From the NCBI GenBank assembly GCA_027056155.1, contig JALULR010000068.1, positions 4,126 to 11,972 on the forward strand: DNA of 7,847 nucleotides. Reading direction: 5' to 3'. Source of the DNA: DHVE2 group archaeon (GTDB lineage Archaea; Thermoplasmatota; Thermoplasmata; Thermoplasmatales; Aciduliprofundaceae). Position 1 is the stretch's first letter. The number at the start of each line of letters is the position of its first letter. Below, in pieces: positions 6,559 through 7,847 of this stretch. The notes beneath the pieces were generated by a model, which saw nothing but the letters and a program-made list of their open reading frames with translations, was not told where the DNA came from and searched no databases. Made by a program: the position numbers and the translations under genes.

Positions 6559-6567
6559 TATTTAAAA
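6559..6567 (-). promoter_or_regulatory. TATA-like promoter of the GH18 gene
   Basis: On the minus strand this reads TTTTAAATA, preceded by CCAAAT. The centre is about 26 bases upstream of the ATG at 6537, again the leaderless spacing. Confidence 0.62.
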
Positions 6568-6629
6568 TTTGGTTGTGAATAACTTTTACTTGAGTACTTC
6601 CATTGTGCATGGTAAAATACCAAATATAC

Positions 6630-6637
6630 CTTTAAAT
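6630..6637 (+). promoter_or_regulatory. Possible second TATA-like box upstream of trpS
   Basis: CTTTAAAT lies in the middle of the 208-base divergent spacer. A transcript from it would start near 6660, giving either an ~86-base leader for trpS or a separate small RNA or peptide. Nearby TGCAT (6606-6610) and ATGCA (6636-6640) form short inverted sequences, with GGTAAAATACC between them. No start codon of a clear gene lies at the expected distance, except a GTG at 6659. Confidence 0.3.
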
Positions 6638-6716
6638 GCAAAGAATTACATGGATTAGGTGGGAGAAGAATCAGTAAGCGCACCGTGGCCACTGTTTTAA
6701 CATCGCAAACTGAAAC

Positions 6717-6724
6717 TTTTTTAT
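6717..6724 (+). promoter_or_regulatory. TATA-like promoter of trpS
   Basis: TTTTTTAT preceded by TGAAAC, which resembles a BRE. The centre is about 25.5 bases upstream of the ATG at 6746, so trpS is probably leaderless; no Shine-Dalgarno site is seen between the box and the ATG. Confidence 0.55.
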
Positions 6725-6745
6725 CCCCCGCTACAATAATCCCGC

Positions 6746-7847
6746 ATGGCTTTTCTAAATCCATGGGCATCTCAGCAGTTCAAGGACTATGCTCGATTGC
6801 GCGACGAGTTTGGAATACAGGAGTTTAACTTCGACTTGCCCGACGCACCGCTTCTTTTTCGCCGAGGCATAATAATCGGGCATCGCGATTTTGACCTTAT
6901 CTACGATAGAATTCGCACCGGCGGCAAATTTGCCGTGTTAACTGGGCTCATGCCATCAGGGCGCATGCATTTTGGGCACAAGATGACCATTGAGCAGGTG
7001 GTTTACTATCAAAACCACGGTGGAGATGTCCATATTGCGGTGGCGGATATCGAGGCCTATGCTTCCCGCGGAATGAGTTTGGAGAAAGCGCGGAAAATCG
7101 CTTTGGAAGAGTATGTGCCATCTTACATAGCCCTTGGCATCTCGCCAGATAGGGCAGAGGTGTATTTTCAATCACAGAGAAAGGAGGTAAAAGACCTCGC
7201 TTGGAAGCTCGGAAAGAAGATAAATATCAACGAATTCATGAAGATATACGGGTTCGGCAACGAGGCGAACATGAGCCATGTTTTCTCACCCCTTGTGCAA
7301 GTGGGCGATATTCTCCACGTGCAGTTGGATAAATTTGGTGGTGCGCGCCCAACCGTTGTGCCCGTGGGTGTGGACCAAGACCCGCATCTGCGTCTAACTC
7401 GGGATTTGGTAGAGCGTTGGAGAATGTTTAGCATTGTGCCTCAAGACGATAAAATTGGCGTGTTTTACAATGGCGACGATGCCGCGCGTGCCTTGGGTAC
7501 TTTGAAAGAGAGGGTAGAAGAGCTCGGAGCGAAGGTAGAATTAAATATACCGTACAAGGCGCTTTACGCGAAGATAGACGGCGAGCTAAGCGCAAATATA
7601 ATGCGAATAAACGAAGTGACCATTGAATACGAGCGCGAGTTCAACGAGTTTGCGTTCTACGAGCCCACGGCTACGTACCACCGCCTGCTCACCGGGCTAA
7701 CTGGCGGCAAGATGTCTTCGTCCATTCCAGATAGTGCCATATTCCTCACTGACTCACCGGAGGAAGCAAGGAAAAAACGAATGCGTGCCAAGACCGGCGG
7801 CGGTGCAACACTGGAAGAGCAACGCAAAAATGGCGGCAAGCCGGAAT
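6746..7847 (+). CDS. trpS: Tryptophanyl-tRNA synthetase, archaeal type (3' end missing)
   Basis: This class I aminoacyl-tRNA synthetase charges tRNA-Trp with tryptophan in the cytoplasm. From the ATG at 6746, 367 codons are open to the window edge without a stop, so the C-terminus is cut off. The HIGH-type motif is PSGRMHFGH (70-78); GVDQDPHLRLTRD (208-220) is the archaeal/eukaryotic TrpRS signature; TYHRLLTGLTGGKMSSS (310-326) holds the KMSKS-type loop, followed by SAIFLTD. Between LTRDLVERW and FYEPTATYH lies an extra stretch (about 227-303) that I believe is absent from shorter archaeal TrpRS and may match insertions in some euryarchaeal lineages. The gene is divergent from the GH18 gene. 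The start is supported by the N-terminal residues (MAFLNPW) and by a TATA-like box. Confidence 0.95.
   Translation, partial: MAFLNPWASQQFKDYARLRDEFGIQEFNFDLPDAPLLFRRGIIIGHRDFDLIYDRIRTGGKFAVLTGLMPSGRMHFGHKMTIEQVVYYQNHGGDVHIAVADIEAYASRGMSLEKARKIALEEYVPSYIALGISPDRAEVYFQSQRKEVKDLAWKLGKKININEFMKIYGFGNEANMSHVFSPLVQVGDILHVQLDKFGGARPTVVPVGVDQDPHLRLTRDLVERWRMFSIVPQDDKIGVFYNGDDAARALGTLKERVEELGAKVELNIPYKALYAKIDGELSANIMRINEVTIEYEREFNEFAFYEPTATYHRLLTGLTGGKMSSSIPDSAIFLTDSPEEARKKRMRAKTGGGATLEEQRKNGGKPE

Noticed and set aside
6558..6770. A 70-codon minus-strand frame across the GH18-trpS spacer
   Set aside because: It overlaps the trpS start and both promoters, and its translation shows no family features.
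6948..7434. Several minus-strand frames inside the trpS region
   Set aside because: They are antisense shadows of a clear TrpRS reading frame that carries the HIGH and KMSKS motifs on the plus strand.

Overview
The window looks like chromosomal DNA of a euryarchaeon. The signs are an archaeal/eukaryotic-type tryptophanyl-tRNA synthetase, a PhoU-like protein of the archaeal potassium-regulation type, exported proteins carrying N-glycosylation sequons, and the promoter layout. Seven gene starts have an AT-rich TATA-like box centred 25-27 bases upstream of the start codon and no obvious Shine-Dalgarno site, which is what leaderless archaeal transcripts look like. A Thermoplasmata-related lineage is my guess from general gene character; it is not proven here.

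Layout from left to right. Positions 1-220 (minus) hold the N-terminal part of a PhoU-like protein, cut by the window edge. It is divergent from a three-helix membrane protein at 312-689 (plus). That gene converges on another three-helix membrane protein at 714-1148 (minus). A 170-base divergent spacer leads to a two-gene plus-strand unit: a two-helix membrane protein with a charged tail (1319-1708), overlapping by 19 bases an exported, membrane-anchored lamin-tail plus double phospholipase-D/nuclease protein (1690-3522). Its 3' end overlaps tail-to-tail by 54 bases with a polyamine aminopropyltransferase gene (speE, 3469-4287, minus). Upstream on the same strand is a large secreted protein with two tandem GH18 (chitinase-like) domains. 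It reads openly from 6537 to 4792 and is then broken: a one-base frameshift, an amber codon at an expected Trp, and possibly a third lesion separate its last ~140 residues and membrane anchor (4364-4791). A 208-base divergent spacer precedes trpS (6746 to beyond the window end, plus). No gene-free stretch exceeds 300 bases.

Functionally this is a mixed neighbourhood: housekeeping genes (trpS, speE) flank cell-surface functions (the GH18 protein, the LTD-PLD protein and several small membrane proteins). The most interesting points are the GH18 tandem, whose first domain has lost catalytic residues while the second keeps them but is split by lesions; the LTD-PLD surface protein and its overlapping membrane partner; and the regular leaderless promoter spacing, which also corrects the speE start. 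I see no CRISPR array, insertion sequence, rRNA or intact tRNA.
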